Of a stretch of 64,000 nucleotides of DNA, positions 19,242 through 28,226 are shown piece after piece. The stretch is taken from contig JBGCEH010000006.1 in the NCBI GenBank assembly GCA_045106195.1, forward strand, positions 254,391 through 318,390. Direction: 5' to 3'. The translations under genes and the position numbers were made by a program. Under the pieces are notes generated by a model. That model worked only from the letters and a program-made list of their open reading frames with translations, was not told the origin of the DNA and did not search any database. Each line of letters begins with the position of its first letter. The stretch's first letter is position 1. This DNA is from Granulosicoccus sp045106195 (GTDB lineage Bacteria; Pseudomonadota; Gammaproteobacteria; Granulosicoccales; Granulosicoccaceae).

Positions 19242-20612
19242 ATGAAGATAACCATTTACGGATCCGGCTACGTTGGTCTGGTCACCGGCGCTCTTATTGC
19301 TGATGTTGGCAATGAAGTCTTGTGCGTGGACGTCGATGAGACCAAAGTTGCCAACCTCAAGAAGGGTATTATTCCCATTTTTGAGCCGGGTCTGGATGAT
19401 GTTATCAAGCGCAACGTTGAATCACAGCGGCTTGATTTCACCACCAACATGGACGCAGCAGTCGCCCATAGCGATGTACAGTTCATCGCCGTTGGCACTC
19501 CTCCCGACGAGGATGGTTCAGCCGATATGCAGTACGTGGCTGCGGTTGCCCAGACTATTGCCGAGCGCATGACCGATAAAAAGATTGTGGTTAACAAATC
19601 CACAGTGCCCGTCGGTACCGGCGACATGGTGGAAAAGGTCATCGCTGACGGACTGAAAACCCGCGGTCTGACTATCCCCTATGCAGTGGTGTCAAATCCT
19701 GAGTTCCTCAAAGAAGGCGCTGCAATTGAAGATTTTATGAAGCCAGATCGCATTGTTATCGGTACCGATGATGAGCACGCCGCGGATGTGATGCGCGAGC
19801 TATACGCACCGTTCTGCAGAAACCGCCGTGACCGGCTCGTGTTCATGAGTCGTAAGTCGTCCGAGCTTACCAAGTATGCCGCTAACTCCTTGCTGGCAAC
19901 CAAAATCAGTTTCATGAACGAGCTGTCCAATATTGCTGATCGTCTGGGCGCTGATATCGAAGATGTTCGCGTCGGTATCGGCTCTGATCCACGCATCGGT
20001 TATCACTTTATCTACCCCGGATGTGGCTATGGCGGATCTTGCTTCCCCAAGGACGTCAAGGCACTGATTGCCACAGCCCGCGAAAACAACTACGAGGCGC
20101 AACTGCTGCAATCGGTCGATGCCGTTAATGACCGTCAGAAGCATGTGCTGTTCGAAAAACTGATGAAACATTTCGACAATAACATCGAGGGCAGGAAATT
20201 TGCGATTTGGGGTTTATCGTTCAAACCCAACACCGACGACCTGCGCGAAGCGCCAAGTCGCGTGCTTATAGAATCCATCTTTGAACATGGGGGTACGGTG
20301 CGCGCCTATGATCCTGTTGCCATGAAAGAGATGCGCCACTTCTACCCGAACGAAAAGCGTCTGGAGCTGGTAGGCACAGCGCAGGACACTGTTGAAGGTT
20401 GCGATGCATTACTGATCAATACCGAATGGCGTGAATTCAGAAGTCCTAACTTTGATGTTCTTAAAAAAGCGCTAAACAACCCGCTGGTGATAGACGGACG
20501 TAACCTCTACACCCCGGAGCAGATGATTGAGCAGGGCTTTGTCTATGACTGCATCGGGCGACCTGGCAAACATGCCTCCGCTGTTGCATTAAAGGCTGTA
20601 CAGTCAGCGTAA
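19242..20612 (+). CDS. ugd: UDP-glucose 6-dehydrogenase
   Basis: Protein of 456 aa. The Rossmann start MKITIYGSGYVGLVTG, the KSTVPVGTGD segment and the catalytic loop YPGCGYGGSCFPKDVKAL with its nucleophilic Cys are diagnostic of UDP-glucose/GDP-mannose dehydrogenases. The overall match is to Ugd rather than AlgD. It oxidises UDP-glucose to UDP-glucuronate, a precursor for acidic polysaccharides, which fits the EPS genes downstream. A strong terminator follows directly. Confidence 0.93.
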   Translation: MKITIYGSGYVGLVTGALIADVGNEVLCVDVDETKVANLKKGIIPIFEPGLDDVIKRNVESQRLDFTTNMDAAVAHSDVQFIAVGTPPDEDGSADMQYVAAVAQTIAERMTDKKIVVNKSTVPVGTGDMVEKVIADGLKTRGLTIPYAVVSNPEFLKEGAAIEDFMKPDRIVIGTDDEHAADVMRELYAPFCRNRRDRLVFMSRKSSELTKYAANSLLATKISFMNELSNIADRLGADIEDVRVGIGSDPRIGYHFIYPGCGYGGSCFPKDVKALIATARENNYEAQLLQSVDAVNDRQKHVLFEKLMKHFDNNIEGRKFAIWGLSFKPNTDDLREAPSRVLIESIFEHGGTVRAYDPVAMKEMRHFYPNEKRLELVGTAQDTVEGCDALLINTEWREFRSPNFDVLKKALNNPLVIDGRNLYTPEQMIEQGFVYDCIGRPGKHASAVALKAVQSA

Positions 20613-20632
20613 CGCCGGCACCGCGCTTCATT

Positions 20633-20683
20633 AAGCGCTGTGGTTGCCATCGATATCCGACGGGCAGCTACAGCGCTTTTTTT
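20633..20683 (+). terminator. Rho-independent terminator after ugd
   Basis: Arms AAGCGCTGT (20633-20641) and ACAGCGCTT (20670-20678) pair perfectly over nine bases and lead into seven T residues (20677-20683). An alternative small hairpin GCGCTT-CATT-AAGCGC (20623-20638) shares the left arm. The terminator overlaps the 5' end of the longest MATE reading frame, so the true MATE start must lie downstream. Confidence 0.75.
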
Positions 20684-20721
20684 ATGCTCGCTTTAAACAC
20701 ACGTTGCCCGGTACCTGCACC

Positions 20722-22086
20722 GTGCTGAACGAGACAGCAACGCCTGGCCAATGGCGCAGGCACGTACTTGGGCTCGCTGTACCCGTCATGATATCCAATA
20801 GCACCGTGCCGCTGGTGGGCATTGTCGACACAGCCGTCATGGGCCGCATGGGTTCGCCCGAATGGGTAGCAGCAACCGCTGTTGGCGCGGTCATTTTCAG
20901 CAGCATCTATTGGGTGTTCGGCTTTCTTCGGATGGCCACCGGTGGTCTGGTTGCCCAGGCCTATGGTACGGACAAACACGGTAGCGTCGGGCGTATCTGT
21001 GTTCGAGCCCTGCTGCTGGGCTGCTTGTTCAGTCTGGCGCTGCTGATACTTCAGGTTCCGCTGTTGAGCCTGGGTCTTGCCGCAATGGAAGATAATTCCC
21101 AGTGGCAGGAACTGACCGCCCGCTACTTTCATGTACGGATTTTTTCTGCGCCAGCCACCCTGCTCAATTACGCGATTCTCGGCACGCTGATAGGGTTACA
21201 AAAAATGCGCGTCGTGCTGGCGCTGCAAATATTGCTGAATTTGTTGAACCTGGCACTCAACATCGGTTTCTTTCGCTATACGTCGATGGATATCAGCGGT
21301 GTGGCGCTGGCAACAGTAATCAGTGAGTACATCACGCTGTTTACCGGACTGTGGCTGCTCAGGCACCTTATCAAGACTGCGCTTGCCGAAGGGGCCATCA
21401 GACACTGGCTGTTCAGCCGCGATGAGCTATTACGCTACTTCCGAATCAGTCGGGATCTGTTTATTCGCACGCTGTGCCTGACGTTTGCCTTCTACTGGAT
21501 GACCGTATTAAGCAGTCGTCAGGGTGTTGTCATTCTTGCCGCCAATACAGTACTGCTGCATATGGTGCATTTTGCCGCGCATTGCATGGATGGTTTTTCA
21601 GATGCCTGCGAAGCGTTAACAGGCTTTGCCGTTGGTCGCAAGAGCAAACCGCTGCTACTACGCGCAACGCGCGCAGCGGTGGACTTGGGGGCAGTAGCAG
21701 CGCTCGTGTTTGCTTTGGTTTTTGCACTGGGAGGACCATCCATCATCGCCCTGCTGACAACCGATGATCAGACGCGCCAGACGGCCGCACAGTGGCTACC
21801 CTGGGTTGTGTTTGCGCCGCTGATCGGTATATGGAGTTTTCTTCTGGACGGCATTTTCATTGGCGCCACGCAGACAGCCAGTATGCGCAACGGGATGTTG
21901 ATATCATTGGCGGTGTTCATGGCAACAGCAAGCGTTGCGGTCCCTGCCCTTGCAAATACCGGTATATGGGTCGCCTATTTTGTTCTGTTGATCAGTCGCT
22001 CGTTAACGTTAAGTCTGGCATGGCCTCGGGTAGTGGCAGCCACCACCAGACCCATTCCAGCCACACCCCCGTCTGTGGCAAGCTAG
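20722..22086 (+). CDS. MATE-family multidrug/sodium antiporter, DinF-like
   Basis: From the GTG at 20722 the protein is 454 aa. The frame is open to a TTG at 20644, but a rho-independent terminator occupies that stretch, so the shorter form is preferred. Twelve hydrophobic segments are visible. The first carries the MATE pattern AVPVMISNSTVPLVGIVDTAVMG, and FGFLRMATGGLVAQAYG follows. DinF-like MATE proteins expel cationic drugs or metabolites using Na+ or H+. It precedes murB by 33 bases. A role as a lipid-sugar flippase is possible but less likely. Confidence 0.85.
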   Translation: MLNETATPGQWRRHVLGLAVPVMISNSTVPLVGIVDTAVMGRMGSPEWVAATAVGAVIFSSIYWVFGFLRMATGGLVAQAYGTDKHGSVGRICVRALLLGCLFSLALLILQVPLLSLGLAAMEDNSQWQELTARYFHVRIFSAPATLLNYAILGTLIGLQKMRVVLALQILLNLLNLALNIGFFRYTSMDISGVALATVISEYITLFTGLWLLRHLIKTALAEGAIRHWLFSRDELLRYFRISRDLFIRTLCLTFAFYWMTVLSSRQGVVILAANTVLLHMVHFAAHCMDGFSDACEALTGFAVGRKSKPLLLRATRAAVDLGAVAALVFALVFALGGPSIIALLTTDDQTRQTAAQWLPWVVFAPLIGIWSFLLDGIFIGATQTASMRNGMLISLAVFMATASVAVPALANTGIWVAYFVLLISRSLTLSLAWPRVVAATTRPIPATPPSVAS

Positions 22087-22119
22087 ACTTTTGCATATTC
22101 CAAAACGGCGCACTCGGTT

Positions 22120-23145
22120 ATGGCCCTTACGTTTGAGAAACTCAAGTCTCTCAAAAATCTCAATACCTTCAGGTTCGATCAACGAGCCGAGCTGTTCGCG
22201 CATGTACACTCGGAACAGGAAATTGAGGAAGCTGTGCGCTATGCAGCCTATGCGCAGTTGCCTCTGTTTGTTCTCGGTGGAGGCAGCAATCTTGTCATTG
22301 TCGACGATATACCCGGGTTGGTTATCCAGCTCACGGACCAAACTGTTACGCCGTTAACGCAAGACAGCCATACGACACTGGTAACCGCCAGTGCCGGGGT
22401 TAACTGGCACTCACTGGTGACAGACACTTTGGCCATGGGAGTGACAGGGCTGGAAAACCTGAGCCTGATTCCGGGCTCGGTAGGTGCAGCACCGGTACAA
22501 AACATCGGTGCCTATGGTGTTGAGGTTAAAGAGCGCATTCACCGGGTAAGAGCGTTCCACATACCGACCCTGCAATGGGTCAGCATGACTGCACATGACT
22601 GCAGTTTCAGCTACCGACACAGCACCTTCAAGGAACACCCTGATGACTTCATTATCAGTGAGGTACAATTCATACTCGGCGAGCGGCATCCACTGCAAAC
22701 CTCCTACAAGACGTTACACCAGCACCTGCTGGCCAGAGACCTTACACAGCCCACAGCACTTCAGATCAGCGAATCGGTTATAGCCATTCGTCAATCACGC
22801 CTGCCAGATCCCGCCAACATCGGCAATGCGGGGAGTTTTTTTCATAACCCGGTAGTCACGCCCGAGCACCTGCAGCGCCTGCAAACGAGCCACCCCCAGC
22901 TACCTTTCTACACACAGTCAGATGGCAGCTACAAGCTGGCAGCTGCCTGGCTGATCGATAATCTGGGCTTTAAAGGTATGGTGAGAGACGGTGTTGGCGT
23001 GCATGATGCACAAGCATTGGTTCTGATCAATACCGGCTCAGGGAGTGGTGAACAAATCATGGCGTTAGCGACAGAGATTATCAGCGCGGTATCTGACGCA
23101 TACAACATTACCTTGAGTATCGAACCCAAGGTGATGGAAAAATAA
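22120..23145 (+). CDS. murB: UDP-N-acetylenolpyruvoylglucosamine reductase MurB
   Basis: Protein of 341 aa, type I length. FAD-binding blocks FVLGGGSNLVI and LIPGSVGAAPVQNIGAYG are present. The catalytic Ser lies in NIGNAGSFFHNPVV, and the catalytic Glu in the C-terminal SIEPKVME. It reduces enolpyruvyl-UDP-GlcNAc to UDP-MurNAc in peptidoglycan synthesis. It sits between the MATE gene and manC, with 23 bases to the latter. Confidence 0.96.
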   Translation: MALTFEKLKSLKNLNTFRFDQRAELFAHVHSEQEIEEAVRYAAYAQLPLFVLGGGSNLVIVDDIPGLVIQLTDQTVTPLTQDSHTTLVTASAGVNWHSLVTDTLAMGVTGLENLSLIPGSVGAAPVQNIGAYGVEVKERIHRVRAFHIPTLQWVSMTAHDCSFSYRHSTFKEHPDDFIISEVQFILGERHPLQTSYKTLHQHLLARDLTQPTALQISESVIAIRQSRLPDPANIGNAGSFFHNPVVTPEHLQRLQTSHPQLPFYTQSDGSYKLAAAWLIDNLGFKGMVRDGVGVHDAQALVLINTGSGSGEQIMALATEIISAVSDAYNITLSIEPKVMEK

Positions 23146-23168
23146 ACCCATTCAGAGGTAATCTGTCG

Positions 23169-24587
23169 GTGAAGGACATCTTTCCAGTTCTCTTATGCGG
23201 TGGTGCAGGTACACGTCTGTGGCCGTTGTCGCGAAAAAGCTACCCTAAACAGTTCTCTGTAACGTGGGGAGACCATACGCTGTACCAGCAAAGCGCATTG
23301 CGCACGGTTGGTCCCGGATTCAAGCCACCAACGATTGTGACTGCCGAGGCCTATCGATTCATCGCATCGGAACAATTACACGAAATGGACCTTGCGAGCG
23401 ATACACTACTGGTAGAACCCAGCAGCAAAAACACAGCGCCTGCCATTCTTGCAGCAACATTGCGGGTTATGCAGCAAAACCCTGATGCGATATTGCTGGT
23501 AGCACCTACAGACCATCTTATTCCGGACGTTGCGGCATTTCAGGAAACCATAAGACGTGCTGAGGCTTCAGCGTCTGCCGGCAATCTGGTGACTTTCGGC
23601 ATCGAACCTGACCGGGCAGAAACCGGTTACGGTTATCTGAAACTGGGAAAAGCGATCGAACACAGTCTTCGTGAGCTAGAAGCCTTTGTGGAAAAACCCT
23701 CTTCCACTGATGCTCAGGTTATGCTTGACTCAGGCGGATACCTCTGGAATGCAGGCATCTTTCTGTTCTCGGGTAAATCTCTGATCAAGGCTTTTGAAGA
23801 ACAGGCACCGGAGATACTCAATGGGGTGCGGCTGTCACTGGACAACGCGCAAAACGATCTTGATTTTACGCGACTGGAAAGCGCGGCATGGGAAAAGCTG
23901 CCATCCATCTCCATTGACTACGCCATTATGGAAAAGGCAGACAATCTCACGGTTGCCCCGTACACCGGTGCCTGGTCAGATCTGGGTGATTGGCAAGCCA
24001 TTCATCGGGAACTCCCGTCAGATGACAATGGCATGGTGCTAACCGGTGCATCTACCGCAATTGATTGCAAGAACTCGATGCTTCGCGCAGAGTCGGATTC
24101 TCAACAAGTGGTGGGTATTGGACTGGAGAACATACTCGTGGTTGCCATGCCCGACGCTGTTCTGGTCGCAGATACCAGCTGTGCGCAAAACGTCAAGCAG
24201 GCAGTGACTATTCTCAAGGAAAACAGGGTAAAGCAAGCCGAGGATTTTTCCCGTGATAACCGCCCATGGGGCTGGTATGAAACGCTGGCGTTATCCGATA
24301 GATTTCAGGTGAAACGGATTGTGGTCAAACCCGGTGGGTGCTTGTCATTGCAGAGCCATTTTCATCGATCAGAGCATTGGATTGTCGTAGCCGGTACAGC
24401 CAAGGTTACCATTGATGATGACGTCAAACTGGTGACCGAAAACGAATCGGTATACATTCCGCTGGGTGCAGTACACAGAATGGAGAACCCCGGAAAACTG
24501 CCGATGGTCCTGATCGAAGTGCAGACGGGTACCTATCTGGGCGAGGATGATATCGTGCGCTACGAGGATATCTACGCGCGCAATTAG
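23169..24587 (+). CDS. manC: Mannose-1-phosphate guanylyltransferase / mannose-6-phosphate isomerase
   Basis: Protein of 472 aa from a GTG. The N-terminal nucleotidyltransferase domain shows LLCGGAGTRLWPLSR, the FVEKPS block and GYLWNAGIFLF. The C-terminal type II isomerase cupin shows RPWGWYE, KPGGCLSLQSHFHRSEHW and the VYIPLGAVHRMENPG segment. It supplies GDP-mannose for exopolysaccharide, as ManC, XanB or AlgA do; length is typical. It is convergent with wzc across a bidirectional hairpin. Confidence 0.94.
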   Translation: MKDIFPVLLCGGAGTRLWPLSRKSYPKQFSVTWGDHTLYQQSALRTVGPGFKPPTIVTAEAYRFIASEQLHEMDLASDTLLVEPSSKNTAPAILAATLRVMQQNPDAILLVAPTDHLIPDVAAFQETIRRAEASASAGNLVTFGIEPDRAETGYGYLKLGKAIEHSLRELEAFVEKPSSTDAQVMLDSGGYLWNAGIFLFSGKSLIKAFEEQAPEILNGVRLSLDNAQNDLDFTRLESAAWEKLPSISIDYAIMEKADNLTVAPYTGAWSDLGDWQAIHRELPSDDNGMVLTGASTAIDCKNSMLRAESDSQQVVGIGLENILVVAMPDAVLVADTSCAQNVKQAVTILKENRVKQAEDFSRDNRPWGWYETLALSDRFQVKRIVVKPGGCLSLQSHFHRSEHWIVVAGTAKVTIDDDVKLVTENESVYIPLGAVHRMENPGKLPMVLIEVQTGTYLGEDDIVRYEDIYARN

Positions 24588-24641
24588 GTTGTAAGTGCCC
24601 CCTCATCTCTCAGTGCCGGTGAAAATTCGAAAGGCCACAAC

Positions 24642-24675
24642 GCAAAAGAGCCGGGGCAAATGCCCGGCCCTTTGC
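24642..24675. terminator. Bidirectional terminator-like hairpin between manC and wzc
   Basis: GCCGGG and CCCGGC form a 6-bp GC stem with a seven-base loop. It is extended outwards by an AAAG/CTTT pairing with one mismatch and bounded by A- and T-rich bases on both sides. It lies between convergent genes and could stop transcripts from either side. Confidence 0.6.
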
Positions 24676-24700
24676 TATTACTTGAACAAAACACGCCCGT

Positions 24701-27268
24701 TTAGATAATGTCTAATCCGGCTGATTTACGCGCAGGCCGTGTAGGCTCGCCGAGATCCATCGTCAGGTCAAACACGTCTTCAACGTTAGAGCTGTTGGTG
24801 GATCGTGTCTCCAGACCAAAGTCAAACATCTCGTCATCGTCACGCATTTCTCGCACCTGGTCCGGACTAAGGTGCAGACGTCCACGACCTTCGCCACCTT
24901 CTGAGTCTTTATCCGTGTAGCCGTAGTAGTCGTAGTAGCCCTGGTAGTAGTAATCACCGCCATAGCTGACGAGCTTGTCCATATCAACTTGTGTCATGAC
25001 AGAACCTGCAATCTTGGCTTTGACGTGTTGCAATCGCTGCACACCACGCTTGACCAGATTGATGGAAGTGCTGTGCGATTTGACGCAATAAACAACCGCA
25101 TCACACACTTTGCTTAGTACCAACGCGTCAGATACAGCTTGAGTCGGAGCCGAGTCAATGATGATTCTGTCATAGTGATTTCGCAACTGAGTTATGACAG
25201 TCTTGAACCGTTCTGAGGATAAAATCTCCAGAGGATTCTCAGGCATAGGGCCGGCGGTAATAATATCCATCGAACCACCAAATGCGCCTTTCTGGACACA
25301 CGCCTTTGCAGGCTGACTGCGCGAGATCAGGTTAGATAGACCAGGGCAGTTTGATGGCATACCGGCAGCGCTGCCGACCGTTGGCCTGCGCATATCGCAA
25401 TCGATCAGCAGGGTTTTCTCCATCTGGCCAAACGCGTGGGCAAGGTTAATTGAGGTGGTTGATTTACCTTCACCGGGAATTGATGAAGTAATCATGATCA
25501 CCTGGGTATCCTGCTCTTTAGAACGGAGGAATAACGCCGTACGGATGGTGTTGATCGACTCTACAAAAGTGCCCTTCTTATCTTCGATCTCCAGCGGATT
25601 AAGCGGCAGCTTCCGCTCTCTTGACAAGAGGCCACCTTTCAGCAACGGCATGATTCCAAGCAGGTTAACACCGACCTTTCTTTCAACATCGTCAACGCCC
25701 TTGACGGTGTCATCCATTTGTTCGTACAGAAATGCCATCAGCATGGACAAGACCAGAGAGGCCAGAGCAGCAAGCGCGATAATCAATTGCTTCTTTGGCT
25801 TAATGGGATAATTTGCAGGGACTGCATAGTCCGAGATCCGGGCATTGGCGGTCTCCAATCCATCTGCTGACCGGGCTTCCGACATGCGGCTGAAAAACGT
25901 GTCGTAAATATCGCGATTGGTGGCAGCTTCACGCTCCATGGCATCGAGGGCAAACTTCTTTGTGCCCAGCAACTGAATCTCTTGTTTGCCCGCACCCAAC
26001 TGGCTTTCAATAGAGGCAACTCGCTGGCGTAGCAGTTGCACATCCTTGCTCACTGACTGGGAAACACGCTGTAGGTGCCCTTCCAGAGTAGAGTTCAGAG
26101 TATTGAGTTGTGATTTTGCGTCAACCACTCGCGGGTGACGTTCACCGTATCGATTAAGTAGCTCATCCAGGTTTCGTTGCGCCTGGCCAAGCTGTGTCTG
26201 AGTCTCTCTAACCAGAGGGTCAGCCTGAACCGTGGTCACTGAACGAAGGAGATCAGGATTGCCGCTGGATGCCTGAACATCCCGGAACAGATCTTCGGCA
26301 TCAGACAACTCTGAGCGCGCTTGAGACAATTCAGTTGTCAACAGAATAAGTTGAGTTTCATTAAGTCTACCGACGCTTCCGTCAACATCCACCAGACCGT
26401 TTTCCTGCTTGAAATTCAACAGGCGTTGCTCGGACTCGTCGAGTGTTGCCTTGAGTGATTGCAACCGTTCCTGCAGCCAGGCAGACGCCTTGGTCGTCAG
26501 TTCCATTTTTGAATCGAGATAGCTCTCGATGTATTGCTCACCAACCGTATTGGCGACCAGGGCCGCTTTCGTAGGGCTCGTTGACTGGTAAGACAGTTTG
26601 ACCAGCTTGGTGTTTCTTACCGGTGTAACGCCGGATTTCGCCATGTATCGGCCAACAACGGCTTCTTTCTCTCTCGTAGACAACCCTTGAGCACTGGGTG
26701 CCAAAGCAATGATGGCCCCATTAAACCGACTGGGAAGACGTGAGTACTGATCTTCAGAGACTGCCTGGGTTCCATCAGCCATGGGCTGAGCCCCATCGCT
26801 CATCGATTGACCGTCTGCAACGACTATTCCTGCATTGTTCGTTGCTTCAGAAACATCACTGACACCGCCTTCTGATGGGTAGTACAACTCCTCGTCGCGC
26901 CACATGTCCAGAGAATCGATGACTTTTATCGCAAGCGTTCTGGATTTGAGAATTTCGTACTGTGTCTGGTAGTAGTCCGAGTTTTTGTTGTCAACACCGT
27001 ACAATTCTTCAATGGATACAACATTCATCTGTTGCTGCTCGATAAGCAGCGTAGAAGAGGCGCTGTATATCGGTGTAGCGGTATAGGCGTAATAGCCTGC
27101 CAGCCCGGTTATGAGAGCGGTAAAAAGAACGATAGGCCACTTGTGCTTTCGCAGCACCCGAAGGTAATGCTGTAAGTCGATCTGGTCTGCCATGGAGCGA
27201 TTTTCATCTTCTCCACCGTCGACATCGTCAAAGTCGTCCATGTGTAATTCTTGGGTCCGACTATTCAT
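24701..27268 (-). CDS. wzc: Polysaccharide co-polymerase / tyrosine autokinase (Wzc type)
   Basis: Protein of 855 aa. The N-terminal Wzz domain has a membrane helix near residues 48-68, followed by long periplasmic coiled coils (about 250-460) and a second helix near 490. The BY-kinase domain carries Walker A GEGKST (599-604), Walker A' LLIDCDMRR (about 620) and Walker B IIIDSAPT (about 702). A tyrosine cluster at 773-784 has eight Tyr in twelve residues. Unusually, a 71-residue acidic tail follows the cluster, which in E. coli Wzc is at the extreme C-terminus. Cycles of autophosphorylation control chain length and export. Its ATG overlaps the OPX stop by one base. Confidence 0.93.
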   Translation of the reverse strand: MNSRTQELHMDDFDDVDGGEDENRSMADQIDLQHYLRVLRKHKWPIVLFTALITGLAGYYAYTATPIYSASSTLLIEQQQMNVVSIEELYGVDNKNSDYYQTQYEILKSRTLAIKVIDSLDMWRDEELYYPSEGGVSDVSEATNNAGIVVADGQSMSDGAQPMADGTQAVSEDQYSRLPSRFNGAIIALAPSAQGLSTREKEAVVGRYMAKSGVTPVRNTKLVKLSYQSTSPTKAALVANTVGEQYIESYLDSKMELTTKASAWLQERLQSLKATLDESEQRLLNFKQENGLVDVDGSVGRLNETQLILLTTELSQARSELSDAEDLFRDVQASSGNPDLLRSVTTVQADPLVRETQTQLGQAQRNLDELLNRYGERHPRVVDAKSQLNTLNSTLEGHLQRVSQSVSKDVQLLRQRVASIESQLGAGKQEIQLLGTKKFALDAMEREAATNRDIYDTFFSRMSEARSADGLETANARISDYAVPANYPIKPKKQLIIALAALASLVLSMLMAFLYEQMDDTVKGVDDVERKVGVNLLGIMPLLKGGLLSRERKLPLNPLEIEDKKGTFVESINTIRTALFLRSKEQDTQVIMITSSIPGEGKSTTSINLAHAFGQMEKTLLIDCDMRRPTVGSAAGMPSNCPGLSNLISRSQPAKACVQKGAFGGSMDIITAGPMPENPLEILSSERFKTVITQLRNHYDRIIIDSAPTQAVSDALVLSKVCDAVVYCVKSHSTSINLVKRGVQRLQHVKAKIAGSVMTQVDMDKLVSYGGDYYYQGYYDYYGYTDKDSEGGEGRGRLHLSPDQVREMRDDDEMFDFGLETRSTNSSNVEDVFDLTMDLGEPTRPARKSAGLDII

Positions 27269-27819
27269 CAGAAAAAGCCCTCTTTGATGGTCACGATATC
27301 GCCAGGAAATACTCTACCGCTCATACTCAACTTCTCCTGCTTGCCTGTCGCGTTGGGACTGTCAGCATTGCGAAGTACAAAAATCTTTCTCGTAGAGGCG
27401 CGGTCTGTAAGACCACCTGCCAGTGCAATGGCCTTTTCGGTGGTGAGACCTTGCTCGAATGGATAACTACCCGGCGACCGCACTTCGCCGTTAATGTAGA
27501 AAGGCCGGTACTCTATAATAGTGACGTTGACCGATGGGTTTACCAGATATCCATCCTGGAGCCGCTCCGTGAGGGTTTGCTCCAGTTCTTGCGTGGTCCG
27601 CCCCGCTATACGGATGTCTCCCAGATAGGAATAGTTGATGATGCCATTGGCGCCGACCTCGGCTTCCAGTGTCAGATCCGGCTCATCAAATACCAGAATT
27701 GAAATCCGGTCACCTCGATCAAGCCGGTACTCATTGTCCTGAGCATGACCGGCGAGCGAAAACAGAAATACCGTGATCAGGATGGGGGGGAAAAGCAGTT
27801 TAGAGAGTAGAGTCTTCAT
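27268..27819 (-). CDS. Short polysaccharide export (OPX) protein
   Basis: Protein of 183 aa. A cleavable signal peptide ends at GHA before Gln (about residue 26). The Poly_export domain (YRLDRGDRISILVF onward) is followed by one SLBB domain (FYINGEVRSPGSYPF). Wza of E. coli has about 379 aa, several more SLBB domains, a lipid anchor and a C-terminal helix that forms the outer-membrane pore. All of those are missing here, including any lipobox Cys. It should act in the periplasm and need a partner for the outer membrane; the barrel gene just upstream is the obvious candidate. It is translationally coupled to wzc. Confidence 0.88.
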   Translation of the reverse strand: MKTLLSKLLFPPILITVFLFSLAGHAQDNEYRLDRGDRISILVFDEPDLTLEAEVGANGIINYSYLGDIRIAGRTTQELEQTLTERLQDGYLVNPSVNVTIIEYRPFYINGEVRSPGSYPFEQGLTTEKAIALAGGLTDRASTRKIFVLRNADSPNATGKQEKLSMSGRVFPGDIVTIKEGFF

Positions 27820-28226
27820 TTGCCTCGATGAAACGCGAAAGTTACTGGATGCACAAATTTACTGGATAAAAGCACGGAAAATACCGCGGCTCGTCGCATT
27901 CTAACAAAAGCGATTGAAAGCCAGACTGGAATATGACCACTGATTAACGTTGCTGCTATGACAGTAAACGCAGCTCATAAGTTGCGAGATGCATGTCGGT
28001 TGGTTGGATTATGATTTTATGCGCCGTATTTTAGGACACATTTTTGCACTGTGCTCTGAATGCAGCACTGCAATGCCTTTAAACATCAGCGTCACGGGCC
28101 AATTTGGGCTGTGTATCACAAATTTACAGGGCTATTTCAAGTCTTTTTCAACGCGGAGTATGGTGATTACAGAACCTACAACAACCTTTGGCGTCAAAAT
28201 TACAACGCCAGAGTGGCGTAATTCAA
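27820..28226. other. Gene-free stretch between the barrel and OPX genes
   Basis: 407 bases without a convincing gene, inside an otherwise compact same-strand cluster. A small perfect hairpin directly follows the barrel gene (28205-28219). The rest is AT-rich, especially 27840-28060. It may hold a second promoter that lets OPX and wzc be expressed separately; I see no consensus promoter that I would defend. Confidence 0.4.
28205..28219 (-). terminator. Small hairpin after the outer-membrane barrel gene
   Basis: ACGCCA (28205-28210) and TGGCGT (28214-28219) pair around a three-base loop, eight bases beyond the barrel stop codon. On the minus strand it is followed by TGTAATTTTG, a weak T-run. 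It could be a partial terminator that lowers OPX and wzc transcription. Confidence 0.35.
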
